NCBI GenBank assembly: GCA_002163135.1
Contig: MAAN01000011.1
Span: 248,001-312,000 of the forward strand
Source of the DNA: Alphaproteobacteria bacterium 46_93_T64
Lineage (GTDB): Bacteria > Pseudomonadota > Alphaproteobacteria > Sneathiellales > Sneathiellaceae
Length of the DNA stretch: 64,000 nucleotides
Direction: 5' to 3'
Positions 27,979 to 36,657 of this stretch are shown piece after piece. The position numbers and the translations under genes were made by a program. How positions within the stretch are numbered: the stretch's first letter is position 1; each line of letters begins with the position of its first letter. The notes under the pieces were generated by a model. The model saw only the letters and a list, made by a program, of their open reading frames with translations, was not told the origin of the DNA and ran no database searches.

Positions 27979-28296
27979 ATGCTTGACGAAATTACTGAAT
28001 TTATACATTGCCTTTACACTCAATTGACCATTTCTCCTGTTGTTTCAATTTGTGCATTAGGTGGTACAGGTCCTTTGTGGTTTGAGCGTAATTCTATTTC
28101 GCATCTGTTAGAAAAGCGTCTTAACCAAATTGTAATTGAGCTAGAAGGAGAAGTGAAAACAAGAATTGAAACTGGTCTAGCTGACCGCGCAGCTGAACGA
28201 GAATATACGTTGGAGGCAAAAAAAGATTATCTCAACATATTGCGCCGCTTAAATTATAGTTGGTTATTACCTGCCGTGTACCTGCAATTTGAGTAG
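27979..28296 (+). CDS. Hypothetical protein, 105 residues
   Basis: The ATG at 27979 is preceded by a GAGGGAG ribosome site. The product has a hydrophobic N-terminal third (about 12-32) that could be one membrane segment, then a charged helical part. I do not recognise a family. It lies alone between decayed Sel1 sequence and another orphan ORF. A 31-codon frame at 28326-28421 follows but has no supporting signal. Confidence 0.4.
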   Translation: MLDEITEFIHCLYTQLTISPVVSICALGGTGPLWFERNSISHLLEKRLNQIVIELEGEVKTRIETGLADRAAEREYTLEAKKDYLNILRRLNYSWLLPAVYLQFE

Positions 28297-28504
28297 AGAG
28301 ACGTGGCACTTGAAGGCTTTACTCAATGGCTACTCGTGACTCTGATAAGACGTATAACGGAATTGGTGCAATACATCGAATATTGAAGCCACTCGCAATT
28401 GCTGAACTAATTGAGCAGTAAATCGCATCCGGAGATTTTTCGGTGGACAAATCAACACTCAATTTATTGCTTCAGAAATTTATGTCTTTAACGGAAGTTC
28501 ATTG

Positions 28505-28930
28505 ATGGAAAATCACCCTGATGTAAAATGGGAGGAGCAACTTCAGCACCTTTATCCAAATACGATATGTATGGCTGCGCATGCTCTGATAATAAGCAAG
28601 GATGGAAGTTATCGTATTGTTGATTTCGCAGGTATTAACGGGGAATTTAATAAGGATTTTGCGGGCCAGGGAAGTCTGAATACACTAAATGAAAACGTTA
28701 ATAAGTTTGATATTTCTAAATGTCTGCTGTTTTGGATCAGACTTGCATCATTTGGTTGTATATGCAGTGAATACGTTGAGAAAGCAGGTAAAGAAATGGA
28801 GTTTAAGCGCAGACCGATAGTACTTGAAACATTTCTGAGAGCGCCGAAAGGAAATTATAGGCAATTTTGTGGAAGCAATAAAAAGCTTAAATTCCCGAAA
28901 TTGGTAGTCGGACGTACTTGTGATGCGTAA
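28505..28930 (+). CDS. Hypothetical protein, 141 residues
   Basis: The ATG at 28505 has a weak CGGAAG site upstream. The middle of the protein ('ALIISKDGSYRIVDFAGINGEF') looks like a beta-rich domain, and several cysteines occur later (CLLFWI, FGCICSEY). No family is recognised. The low GC matches the surrounding island. From 28931 to 29215 I see no gene. Confidence 0.4.
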   Translation: MENHPDVKWEEQLQHLYPNTICMAAHALIISKDGSYRIVDFAGINGEFNKDFAGQGSLNTLNENVNKFDISKCLLFWIRLASFGCICSEYVEKAGKEMEFKRRPIVLETFLRAPKGNYRQFCGSNKKLKFPKLVVGRTCDA

Positions 28931-29215
28931 CTATAATTTTGTACCGTATAGCCACGTACTGTAGCATCTGACGGGATAGTTGATATTAACTTTGCCCGCA
29001 CCCGGTAATCTTTTGCCTATTGATTTCGGTAGGAAAAGGCGGCGCACCCTATTCGGGACATGTTCGCTTCAAGACGATCCCAATCGAGAAACTAAAGGCA
29101 TGATAATGTCCCGTCTCAATAACCGTCATGCACTTTCTTGACCCGTTCATGGTTCCATCCGGTAAGTATTTATTGTTACCACTCTATTCGGTGAAATTCA
29201 CTCAAACTATTCCGT

Positions 29216-29431
29216 TCAGCCAGATGTCTCCTGCATAGTTTCTAAAGTTGTCTTCTCATTGTATCTGTCGAGCTCAAGTGCCCTTACATCTAGGCTGTGC
29301 TTCGTTTTGAGTGTCTCGGTGATTTCGATGAAGCGTACGCCCATATCTACAGTGCTAGATAAAAGTAAATTATGGTATTCATCGACTTCATCAGTTGCTT
29401 CTAAAAAGCGGTCTGTCGACAATTGAGGCAT
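29216..29431 (-). CDS. Hypothetical protein, 71 residues
   Basis: A small acidic helical ORF on the minus strand, 76 nt downstream of the membrane protein ORF. It has no recognised domain and no strong ribosome site. It could be the second gene of a two-gene unit with the membrane protein or a fragment of a once longer frame. Confidence 0.3.
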   Translation of the reverse strand: MPQLSTDRFLEATDEVDEYHNLLLSSTVDMGVRFIEITETLKTKHSLDVRALELDRYNEKTTLETMQETSG

Positions 29432-29507
29432 AGCAAATACGTATTGAGGTGCGTTTCTTAGTTTCGAAGATAGCCAATGTACTCTGACACTTCCGCCTGA
29501 GGAAGAG

Positions 29508-29921
29508 CTATCGTACAGGCTGAGGATCTAAATAAATGTCTCCAGACATAAAGCCAACTAACAAGAATGTCAGGATGCAGATTATCCACCTTACTGCGTT
29601 TGTTGATTGCAGTGCGCCGAAGCGAATAAATGCTACGTAGCCGATTACAGCGTAAAGAGAGAAAAGTGCTATGGCACATAAAATTCCAAACCAGATTGGA
29701 AATGCAAATCTTGCATATATCGAAGGAGGGAGTATTTTCCACCAATCAAATAGGTTTTCTAGTTGGTGGTCATTGGCGCTTGACGAGTTTTTAAAATACT
29801 GAAGTTGAGCAACAGAGTGGATGAGAAAAGCGGTTGAGCAGGACCATGTCGGTGCTAGAGAAATACTGAAAAAATTGATGAACGAACGCCCTTGTGGAGC
29901 AAGATTGACGCCACTCAGCAA
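29508..29921 (-). CDS. Probable inner-membrane protein, 137 residues
   Basis: Two clear membrane segments lie at about residues 73-93 and 108-128, separated by a short loop, with a mostly polar first half. The only plausible start is a TTG at 29921, and the frame stays open upstream, so the 5' end is uncertain. A parallel open frame in the same region leaves room for a frameshifted longer gene. The family is not recognised. Confidence 0.35.
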   Translation of the reverse strand: MLSGVNLAPQGRSFINFFSISLAPTWSCSTAFLIHSVAQLQYFKNSSSANDHQLENLFDWWKILPPSIYARFAFPIWFGILCAIALFSLYAVIGYVAFIRFGALQSTNAVRWIICILTFLLVGFMSGDIYLDPQPVR

Positions 29922-30429
29922 GAGCAGCGTTACGTTGATCCTCGAAAATATGCCTTGGAATTTGGAGGTGATTTTTATGCTAAGTCACATCCAGTCAAAG
30001 TGAAGTCATGATGATTAGTTTCATTCTCTAAGACTAAAATTTGTTATATAGCAATACTATTAAATAGGGCCTTCAAATGAATAGCCAAATCTTAAGTCGT
30101 AATTAGTTTGCAATAAGGTCGGATTGGCTAAGGGTTATATCAAGGAAGTTTTGTCAGGAGTAATACCAGGTCTCTTTACTTTTTTCTTTATAGGTAAAAA
30201 ACAATAGATAAAGAAGATAGATACTTTTATCAGTGGAAATTAAAGCTATTCCGTTTGTAGCCGAAGCGATAGCGTAGGCGAAGGAACTGAATATCAGTAT
30301 ATTTGAATTAAGTAATTTTCATGCTCCTTTAGAGGTAAGACTAAATGATCATTCAAAATAGCTTATTCCGCTTAACTTCGTGCTTAAGCTCAATAAGGAA
30401 TTAGTAAAATACCCCCCCCTCTCTGTATA
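29922..30429. other. AT-rich gene-poor region
   Basis: About 500 nt without a credible gene. One odd item is a strong GGAGGTG site at 29964-29970 followed by an ATG at 29979 that opens only eight codons. A run of eight or nine C residues lies near 30412-30420. It is probably a boundary between the orphan ORFs and the integrative backbone. Confidence 0.35.
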
Positions 30430-30487
30430 AAAACCAAGAAAACCGGGAAACCCAATGATACTGCGGTTTTCTCGGTTTTCCGGTTTT
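30430..30487 (-). terminator. Hairpin with T-tract downstream of the RepA-like ATPase operon
   Basis: Imperfect inverted repeats rich in AAAACC/GGTTTT (about 20 nt each side, 12-nt loop) end, on the minus strand, in GGTTTTTATAC. They lie directly after the stop of the ATPase gene at 30515. The right arm also forms a series of CGGTTTT direct repeats (30464, 30473, 30481, 30509). A Rho-independent terminator is the simplest reading; an iteron-like replication element is an alternative. Confidence 0.5.
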
Positions 30488-30514
30488 TTAGGTTTTAGAG
30501 GCAGCCCTCGGTTT

Positions 30515-31840
30515 TTAACAAGTAGCTATTGGAAATGAGTCCTCATCTCGAGGTATATAACCTTCACTGATTAAATACTCTTTTACGTCTTCCTCATCAT
30601 CTTCAACTTCGTCAAGCTTATCATTAGTTCTCAGAGAGTAATTCTTACTGTTGTTAGGACCTTTCTCCAGATCCCATTGATCGCCCTCTAGCAGTTGAAG
30701 GATTGCAATGATCTTTTCGCGGGATAATCCTGTATCTTCAATAAGGTCTTTTACCAGCTTGGTTTTAAGTACTGGGAATAAGCCTATCATTTCAGATATT
30801 GTTTCGATAAGCCTACAGTTATCCTCTTTGAAGCATTCTTGTTCACGTTGCAGTTTTAGATCTTCAGCCTCCTGTCCATTTAGCTGCTTTATTGAATGCA
30901 TCAAGGATTTGTAGTCTTTAGTTTTCGAAGCTTGGAATATTGCCTCTAGCTCAACGTATGACCTACTCTTGTTGTCGTTGGTCATTGTGATGATGTCCTT
31001 GTGTCTTTGGACCCTTACAACGCAATCAGCGTCATTCTTCAGGTCACCTACACCTTCGAGAACAGGAAGACCGTCAGGGCCAAGGTTCTTGTTCGCATGA
31101 GCTATCAGAATTATGGTTCCACCTGCATGAGTAAACTTTTTAAGATGCTTCATTAGATCGGTAACTTGATCTTTGTACATTAGGTTTGCAATTTTTTTGA
31201 CCGTATCAATTATGAGAATTTTGCCTTTGGCAACGTTCTCCTCAATCATGCGATATAACATCATTATATCAAATACTTTGATCATCTTGATGTTAAGCTC
31301 AGCTAATATCTCAGCTTTTTCAGCAAGACCAATGGCAGAATCATCTAGGTTTACATAGACCACATCTTCACCTTTAATGGTGCTATCTAAAATAGACCTC
31401 CTGATGTCGCTCAAAGTGACCAATGTCTTCCCTGATGATGAAGGGCCATACACAACAGAAAGCTCGGTCATTGCTACCATTTTAGATTTCATTGGGTGGG
31501 ATTTTTTGCCAATAGCATCCTTTAAGGCTGATGGGTTTTTTGTTAGATCAAAATTTCCAAATCCAAGCTTTGGATTCAGGTGTAAGTTTTCCTCTTTTCC
31601 TGCAATATACACATTCTCATTGTTAACAATGATCTTATAAATGGCCTCTGATGGTGTTGTATATTTCTCTTTAGATATCATCTTACCATTATAAAAATCC
31701 TTGTTTTCGACAATCTCTTTAAACGTGGCACATTTACCTTTTGGCAAATAGACTAGCGTTTTTAGTAGTTCTGCTGGAGCAGCTGTTGTTGGATTCCCAT
31801 TGTCTAATGGAACACATTCAGTTACGTTAATTTTATTCAT
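30515..31840 (-). CDS. RecA-fold (RepA/KaiC-like) ATPase of an integrative element
   Basis: 441 residues from the ATG at 31840, which has a GAGGG site 8 nt upstream. The frame is open to 32047, but that extension overlaps the previous gene. Walker A GPSSSGKT is at 132-139, Walker B ILIID at 208-212, and IILIAHANKN is a RecA-type sensor strand. The C-terminal part ('LVKDLIEDTGLSREKIIAIL', then WDLEKGPNNSK) is a winged-helix module ending in an acidic tail. Such AAA/RepA-like helicases serve phage- or plasmid-style replication. The upstream neighbour is a paralog of this protein. Confidence 0.65.
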   Translation of the reverse strand: MNKINVTECVPLDNGNPTTAAPAELLKTLVYLPKGKCATFKEIVENKDFYNGKMISKEKYTTPSEAIYKIIVNNENVYIAGKEENLHLNPKLGFGNFDLTKNPSALKDAIGKKSHPMKSKMVAMTELSVVYGPSSSGKTLVTLSDIRRSILDSTIKGEDVVYVNLDDSAIGLAEKAEILAELNIKMIKVFDIMMLYRMIEENVAKGKILIIDTVKKIANLMYKDQVTDLMKHLKKFTHAGGTIILIAHANKNLGPDGLPVLEGVGDLKNDADCVVRVQRHKDIITMTNDNKSRSYVELEAIFQASKTKDYKSLMHSIKQLNGQEAEDLKLQREQECFKEDNCRLIETISEMIGLFPVLKTKLVKDLIEDTGLSREKIIAILQLLEGDQWDLEKGPNNSKNYSLRTNDKLDEVEDDEEDVKEYLISEGYIPRDEDSFPIATC

Positions 31841-31982
31841 TTTCATTACCCTCTTGATAACCCTCTGCTCCAACAGAAGGTTATTATTGATAAATGCGCT
31901 CGCTAAACACAGCGACGGATATGAGATATCCCGTTCCATTGCCTGCGCTGTCGCTACGGCTAGGAACGAGACATCGGTGTAT

Positions 31983-33200
31983 TTAGATAATGAAATAGAC
32001 CTTCGAATTCCTCGGGCCTTGAGCCAACGTCCAGAGCTTTCCTTCAAGCTTATCTAGGACATTATAAATTGTACTCTTAGAATTTCTGGTGGTTTCATGC
32101 ACCGTTTTGGCTAGTGCTGTTCTTTTGTTAATCCCGTTAAGAATGGACTGGGCGATCTCCATGATTAAAAATTCATGATCTGTAACCAACTGGTCTTGTT
32201 TTATCTCTTTGGATAATTCATCTGCTTGCTTATCTGTTAGCGTGCGAACGGAGTTAAATAGCTCGGGGTAAGTTAAGCCTATCCCTACTTGAAAAGTCAC
32301 CTCGGCTTTAACATTAGATTGCTTTTTGGTGTTTATCAATTTGAAGATGTCATCAAATGTTTCTAGGTAGTAAACACAGTGTGCGAGGTGCCACAATAGT
32401 TCTTTGCCTTCAAGAACGGGTGCGCCGTTATCATCAACATATTTGTTCGCATGCGCTATTGTAATGAGGGTTCCGCCTAGCTCACAGAAACTTCTAAATA
32501 GTCCCGAAAGTGTCCTGAGCATTCGATAACTCTTGACGTCAGAGGCGGGAATAAGAGCGTCAATGATAATAACCTTATCCTTTGCTTGTCGGTTTTTGAT
32601 AAGATTATTTATGATAGCAACTGGATCGTTATCCAATACGATTACGTTGAACCGTTTCAGAATTTTAAGTTTTTCAAGGTAACTAGATCTTGCGTCATCA
32701 AGGTTGAAGTAAAACACATCCTCGCCGTCAATGATGCCGTCGCCAATTTGCTGGGTTATAGTGGCCAGAGTTATTAATGCTATATTGTCATTCGGTTTAG
32801 CATATACGATCGTCCACTCGCCTTTAACTGCTGTCTCGCAGCTAGTGATATAGGCTGCATCCACAATGCTCTTCTCGATATTAGCAATATGCTTAGTATC
32901 GCTGATCGCTGAATAATCAAGCTTGGGATTTAAGTGGTAGTTATAGGTTTCCGTTTCCACAAAAACATCATTGCCTACTATATGAATAATATTCTCTGGA
33001 GGCTTGTTTGTATTTATTGAGCTTCCGTCAAGCCGTACATAGACCCTATACCCTTGAGCACGACTAACATTGTGTAGGATGTCTTGTACAGTTATCCCCT
33101 TTAGGTTTTCGTTAAATACTGCTATGCTCTCTAGGTAAATGGTCTGCAAACCGTTATTGAGAACGGTGTCGTTTACTTTAAAAATGGCAGGGTATTTCAT
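31983..33200 (-). CDS. Paralog of the RecA-fold ATPase lacking the P-loop
   Basis: 405 residues from the ATG at 33200, with a GGAG site 9 nt upstream. It shares the whole layout of the next gene: 'HLNPKLDYSAIS', 'DGEDVFYFNLDDA', Walker-B-like VIIIDALI, 'ITIAHANKYVDDNGAPVLEG', and a C-terminal winged helix ending 'WTLAQGPRNSKVYFI'. Where the partner has GPSSSGKT, this protein reads AKPNDNIA, so it cannot bind ATP in the usual way. It is probably a regulatory or structural subunit of a hetero-oligomeric helicase. Its start is 2 nt from the alpA stop (coupled). Confidence 0.6.
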   Translation of the reverse strand: MKYPAIFKVNDTVLNNGLQTIYLESIAVFNENLKGITVQDILHNVSRAQGYRVYVRLDGSSINTNKPPENIIHIVGNDVFVETETYNYHLNPKLDYSAISDTKHIANIEKSIVDAAYITSCETAVKGEWTIVYAKPNDNIALITLATITQQIGDGIIDGEDVFYFNLDDARSSYLEKLKILKRFNVIVLDNDPVAIINNLIKNRQAKDKVIIIDALIPASDVKSYRMLRTLSGLFRSFCELGGTLITIAHANKYVDDNGAPVLEGKELLWHLAHCVYYLETFDDIFKLINTKKQSNVKAEVTFQVGIGLTYPELFNSVRTLTDKQADELSKEIKQDQLVTDHEFLIMEIAQSILNGINKRTALAKTVHETTRNSKSTIYNVLDKLEGKLWTLAQGPRNSKVYFII

Positions 33201-33202
33201 TA

Positions 33203-33415
33203 TCAGCCACTCCCCATTCGTGCATCTAACCATGCATCGATTTCGGATTTTTCATAAGCTCTAATGCCTGGTGAGATCATGTGTCCTTTTGGGAACGTGC
33301 CCTCTGAGATTTTCTGATAGATGTATGCGCGAGAGAATGCGCAGTATTCGGTTAATTGCCGCATACGCATCATGCGTGGCAAGTTGGTTTCGGTCATGGA
33401 AATAGCTCCGTTCAT
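33203..33415 (-). CDS. AlpA-family DNA-binding regulator (excisionase-like)
   Basis: A 70-residue winged helix-turn-helix of the AlpA/phage-regulator type: 'MRQLTEYCAFSRAYIYQKISEGTFPKG' followed by 'AYEKSEIDAWLDAR', the classic AlpA pair of motifs. A second ATG at 33397 (MTETNLP) may be the true start. AlpA proteins activate integrase or act as recombination directionality factors in P4-like islands. Here the gene heads the operon of the two ATPases, with the integrase on the same strand upstream. Confidence 0.8.
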   Translation of the reverse strand: MNGAISMTETNLPRMMRMRQLTEYCAFSRAYIYQKISEGTFPKGHMISPGIRAYEKSEIDAWLDARMGSG

Positions 33416-33574
33416 GTCATCACTGCACCATTGCAGATGCCTATGACTTAAAGTGGACAGAGTGAGAAGAAAATTGGCAACAAGGGCAATAATTCAACAG
33501 CCATCACCAATTGTTGCTGGGAATAGTGTTACTTATCAATTGGATAGGCTGTTTTATCTAAATAACGGGAACGT

Positions 33575-34264
33575 CTAATTGTTGCTATCTGAGTATTTAA
33601 ACGCTTTCTTGTAGCGTTGCTTATGAGCATTACTTACACGATCCACAGCACGTTCTGTTGCAACATCACTATTCGTATTTCCAAACAATGACGTGTCTAT
33701 CTCTTGCATGCTTGCCCATAACTCTTTCCTTGAACAGGGGCCGTTAGAATGCAGCCATGTATGGACTGCAATTGCCCGTAGATCGTCTATTGTCGTTTTT
33801 TCAATCAGTTGGTCGAGTTTTTCGTTTGCACCTTCAAGCTCTATTTTCAAATTGGTTAATTGCTCTTTCAGGTGATTACTTTCTTTGGATGCACTGGCTA
33901 GCTCGGATATCAGTACTTCAATACGTTCCTCATGATTTTGCAAAGTGGTCTTTTTTATAAATAATTCGTTATTCTCCCTAGTGGTAAACCCAAAATTATC
34001 AAGAGGGTGGTGAATGGAGGAATCATAGTATTCTTCTAAACTGCTGCTATCGCGATAAATTTCAGATGAAGCATAATTCGAGAGTTCATTTAGAGCGGTT
34101 TCGATTTTGTCCTGTGTCTCCGCATTCTCAGGTAGTGCAGCTTCCCAAGCTCCCCAGCGGTTTCTGTAAAGCGTGCCCTTGACCTTAACAAGTTGAGCCA
34201 GTTGGTTAGCGTTCATATTGTCTTTAGTTAAAAGGGTTCGGAATGTTCTAATGTTTTTACTCAT
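33575..34264 (-). CDS. Hypothetical coiled-coil protein
   Basis: A 229-residue protein. The N-terminus ('SKNIRTFRTLLTKDNMNANQLAQLV') resembles a small HTH or KfrA-like start. The middle (about 105-165) is a strong coiled coil ('NHEERIEVLISELASASKE' onward). The C-terminal part is helical and basic. It could be a DNA-binding partition or KfrA-type accessory protein of the element. No firm family. It lies between alpA and the integrase on the same strand. Confidence 0.5.
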   Translation of the reverse strand: MSKNIRTFRTLLTKDNMNANQLAQLVKVKGTLYRNRWGAWEAALPENAETQDKIETALNELSNYASSEIYRDSSSLEEYYDSSIHHPLDNFGFTTRENNELFIKKTTLQNHEERIEVLISELASASKESNHLKEQLTNLKIELEGANEKLDQLIEKTTIDDLRAIAVHTWLHSNGPCSRKELWASMQEIDTSLFGNTNSDVATERAVDRVSNAHKQRYKKAFKYSDSNN

Positions 34265-34439
34265 TTAACTGTTACCTTGTGAAAAGCTATTACATCTGAT
34301 GCTGCTGATGTGGAACCAACATAATTCCTCTAGGAATCAATAAGGTATCTACGCATATCAAACAGGTCTCCTCGGCTAACATCGCTGAAACCAAGGTGAA
34401 CTGAAATTGCTGTCCATTGCCTTGGGAATGTTGGTTTTG

Positions 34440-35729
34440 TCATGCTGTAGTGTTCCGATCATATGGCAGAACATTGTCGGCGGTATTAACGCCTCCCCAT
34501 TCAAGGACCTTTGTGGTCCATGCGTTTGTTGCGTCTTTGCGTTGCTCGAACAGGTCCGACTGTTGATAGACGCGCTGGACGGTGGACATGGTTGCTGCTG
34601 CTTTGTGATTTAAACAGCGATCAGCGACTGTGGGGTCCACGCCCATATCTGCCATTGAGGAAACCATGGTGCGGCGGAAGTCATGGAGACGCCATCCGGG
34701 TACAGGCTCGACCTCACTGTCAGCTTCCAGAGCTGCGATGTCCATGAGCTTTTGTGTTGCCATATCAAGGCGCAGCTTGGCCCGCGAAAACCCGGAGATA
34801 GGTGTCATGCCAGTCGTGCTGAACACAAGCATCTTTCCTGCTGCCTTGTCCATCGCGGCCTCAATCTCTTCAAGAGCTGCAGAGGGCAGGGGAACTTTTA
34901 GGGCTCGTCCGGTCTTACTTCGCTCTGCCGGGACGGTCCAGGTTTGGTTCTCAATGTCTAACTCGTCGCGTTTCATTCCGGCGACTTCTTCTCGGCGCTG
35001 TCCGGTCAACAGCATTACGCGTATGCAATGACTAAAGGGCGCGCCGATGTCGGGGCAGGCGTTCCAGATGGCCCCGACTTCTTCTTTCGACAATACCCGC
35101 TCTCTCGCCTTCTCTGATCCAGGGGCCTCAAGAGGGTCGAAGGGGTTCTCTGTGATATGCTGCCGCGCTTTGAGCCACTTGAACCATGCGCGCCCATAAG
35201 CATGAAGTCGCCGCGCCATGACGGGGGCTTTCTTTGCTTTGTTGTCGATGACGTCAGCGATCTGTTTGGATGTAATCTTGTGCGCCTTGTGCTGCATGAG
35301 GGAGGCAAAGTCACGCTTAAGGTCGCGATTGATGGCATAGCCTGTCCGTAATGATGACAATTTGGCACTGTCGTAGAGTTCTAGGGCCATCTTCATTGTT
35401 ACGGCATTGTCTGCTGCCTGTGCGGATGCGATTGCTTTTTCCTTGGCTTGGGCAGGATTATATCCGTCGCGAATTTGTTGCTTCATATCTCCCGCTTTTT
35501 CACGGGCCTTTGCAACGGACAGGACAGGGTACTCGCCGAGGGTGATGCGAAATTTCTTCTGTTCGCCTTTCGGCGTGTTGGGGTCCGTCGCTAACAACGA
35601 CCAGGCTTTAGAGCCGTCGCGGTTAGCGCGCAAGCGCAGCCCGGAAATGTTGGTATCGATGATTTCGACGCGCTTGCCAGCTTCTGGCTTAAGTGACTTT
35701 GCAAGCCGGTCGGTGATGTTGCGTTTCAT
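34440..35729 (-). CDS. int: Tyrosine-type integrase, P4-like
   Basis: A 429-residue site-specific recombinase. An N-terminal arm-binding DUF4102-type domain occupies about 1-85, then a SAM-like core-binding domain (about 110-195), then the catalytic domain. Catalytic residues are R245 (TGQRREE), H349 and R352 (HDFRR), H375 (LNHKA) and the nucleophile Y388 (QRVYQQ). The gene starts 200 nt from a tRNA-Lys 3' end at 35929-35973 and reads away from it. That is the usual arrangement for islands that integrate into tRNA genes, so the element extends leftward through at least part of the defence region. Confidence 0.92.
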   Translation of the reverse strand: MKRNITDRLAKSLKPEAGKRVEIIDTNISGLRLRANRDGSKAWSLLATDPNTPKGEQKKFRITLGEYPVLSVAKAREKAGDMKQQIRDGYNPAQAKEKAIASAQAADNAVTMKMALELYDSAKLSSLRTGYAINRDLKRDFASLMQHKAHKITSKQIADVIDNKAKKAPVMARRLHAYGRAWFKWLKARQHITENPFDPLEAPGSEKARERVLSKEEVGAIWNACPDIGAPFSHCIRVMLLTGQRREEVAGMKRDELDIENQTWTVPAERSKTGRALKVPLPSAALEEIEAAMDKAAGKMLVFSTTGMTPISGFSRAKLRLDMATQKLMDIAALEADSEVEPVPGWRLHDFRRTMVSSMADMGVDPTVADRCLNHKAAATMSTVQRVYQQSDLFEQRKDATNAWTTKVLEWGGVNTADNVLPYDRNTTA

Positions 35730-35928
35730 GTTTGGGGTTCCTATGGGGTTCCAAAAAAGTCCAGATTGTGATGGATTGTTGTGGACTGTACCGGACCACT
35801 ATAGTATGACCCGCTGATTATAGAAAGTCAAAATATCAATATTAATACGGTTATTTTCCGTTTTTATGGAACCCTATGAACCCTTATAGACAGATATGGA
35901 AAATGATGTCAGATGTATGAGGTGCTGT

Positions 35929-35973
35929 CTCTTAATCAGCGGGTCGTGGGTTCGAGCCCCGCAGCGCCCACCA
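35929..35973 (+). repeat. Attachment site: 3' half of tRNA-Lys(CUU)
   Basis: From the anticodon loop CTCTTAA (anticodon CTT) through the T-arm (GTGGG TTCGAGC CCCGC) to the terminal CCA, this is a good tRNA-Lys 3' half. The 5' side does not pair: the opposing anticodon stem and D-arm are absent. It is therefore a fragment left or carried by integration, not a functional tRNA. The adjacent integrase reads away from it. Confidence 0.75.
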
Positions 35974-36088
35974 TTTAAGTAGTTGAGTTTGAAATATTAA
36001 ATTTGAAATTCGGCTAAACGGTAGACTCAAGAATTCAAAAGAGTAACGGCCTAGGCAAAGAAATTATATTGCTTTGGGCTGGAGTGAA

Positions 36089-36544
36089 TTAGAGGGGGGT
36101 TTCCTCGATCAGCTCTTCAAGTAGAGATTTCAGTTTGTCTATTTTTTTTGCACCCATGTTAGTGGTGAATTCCTGGTTATATTTATCTGCATGTTTACGA
36201 AGACGTCCAAAAAGCTCGAACCCGCCATCGGTAACATGAACCAGAACCCTTCGTTGATCATGGGGATCGGGTAGTCGGTGTACCAGGCCGTTTGCTACCA
36301 TCCGATCGAGCATCTTTGTGAGCGCCGGATGGTTCATCAGAACTTGTTCTGCAAGTTCACCCATAGAACGTCCTTCCCGATCACTCAGGATTTCTAAAAC
36401 CCGCCAATGCTCCACCTGAACGCCTTCACTTTTTAGGAGTTTTTCCATGCGAAGGTGAACGTTCCTGTGCGCTTGTGCTAGTAGATATGGGACATAGTCA
36501 GCAATCGGTTTGCTGACATTTTTCTTTATCCCTTTGGGCTTCAT
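36089..36544 (-). CDS. MarR-family transcriptional regulator
   Basis: 151 residues from the ATG at 36544, which has an AGGA site upstream. A longer frame to 36655 would run through the promoter palindrome and into the next gene's leader. Typical MarR winged helix: 'VQVEHWRVLEILSDREG', 'SMGELAEQVLMNHPALTKML' (recognition helix), and the wing with 'PDPHDQRRVLVHVTD'. It is divergent from the AmiC-like gene, so it probably controls the amide cluster in response to a small aromatic or acid ligand (inference). It is the outermost gene of the 36-48 kb segment. Confidence 0.88.
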   Translation of the reverse strand: MKPKGIKKNVSKPIADYVPYLLAQAHRNVHLRMEKLLKSEGVQVEHWRVLEILSDREGRSMGELAEQVLMNHPALTKMLDRMVANGLVHRLPDPHDQRRVLVHVTDGGFELFGRLRKHADKYNQEFTTNMGAKKIDKLKSLLEELIEETPL

Positions 36545-36559
36545 GCGTGTGTATCCTGT

Positions 36560-36573
36560 GAATTTGCAAATTC
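36560..36573. promoter_or_regulatory. Palindromic operator candidate for the MarR regulator
   Basis: GAATTTGCAAATTC is a perfect 14-bp palindrome, 16 nt upstream of the marR start. A second inverted repeat (GTATA, 5-nt spacer, TATAC) follows at 36576-36590. Both lie in the divergent promoter between the marR and amiC-like genes, where MarR dimers normally bind. Confidence 0.5.
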
Positions 36574-36657
36574 TTGTATAGTCTATATACTTAACTTGGA
36601 AAATAAAAAATATCAAGTCATTGACGTCATTTATTACTTTCTTGAGGAGGGGCAAAC

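Noticed and set aside
30464-30515. CRISPR-like array from CGGTTTT repeats
   Set aside because: Repeats are only 7 nt with irregular 2-20 nt gaps, there are no spacers of uniform length and no cas genes in the window.
31841-32047. N-terminal extension of the ATPase gene to 32047
   Set aside because: It would overlap the end of the upstream paralog and add 69 residues absent from the paralog; the ATG at 31840 has a well-placed ribosome site.
35929-35973. Complete tRNA-Lys gene
   Set aside because: No 5' acceptor strand or D-arm, and the 5' side of the anticodon stem mispairs; only the 3' half is present.
36545-36655. 37-residue N-terminal extension of MarR
   Set aside because: It runs through the palindromic operator region into the leader of the divergent gene; the ATG at 36544 fits MarR family length.
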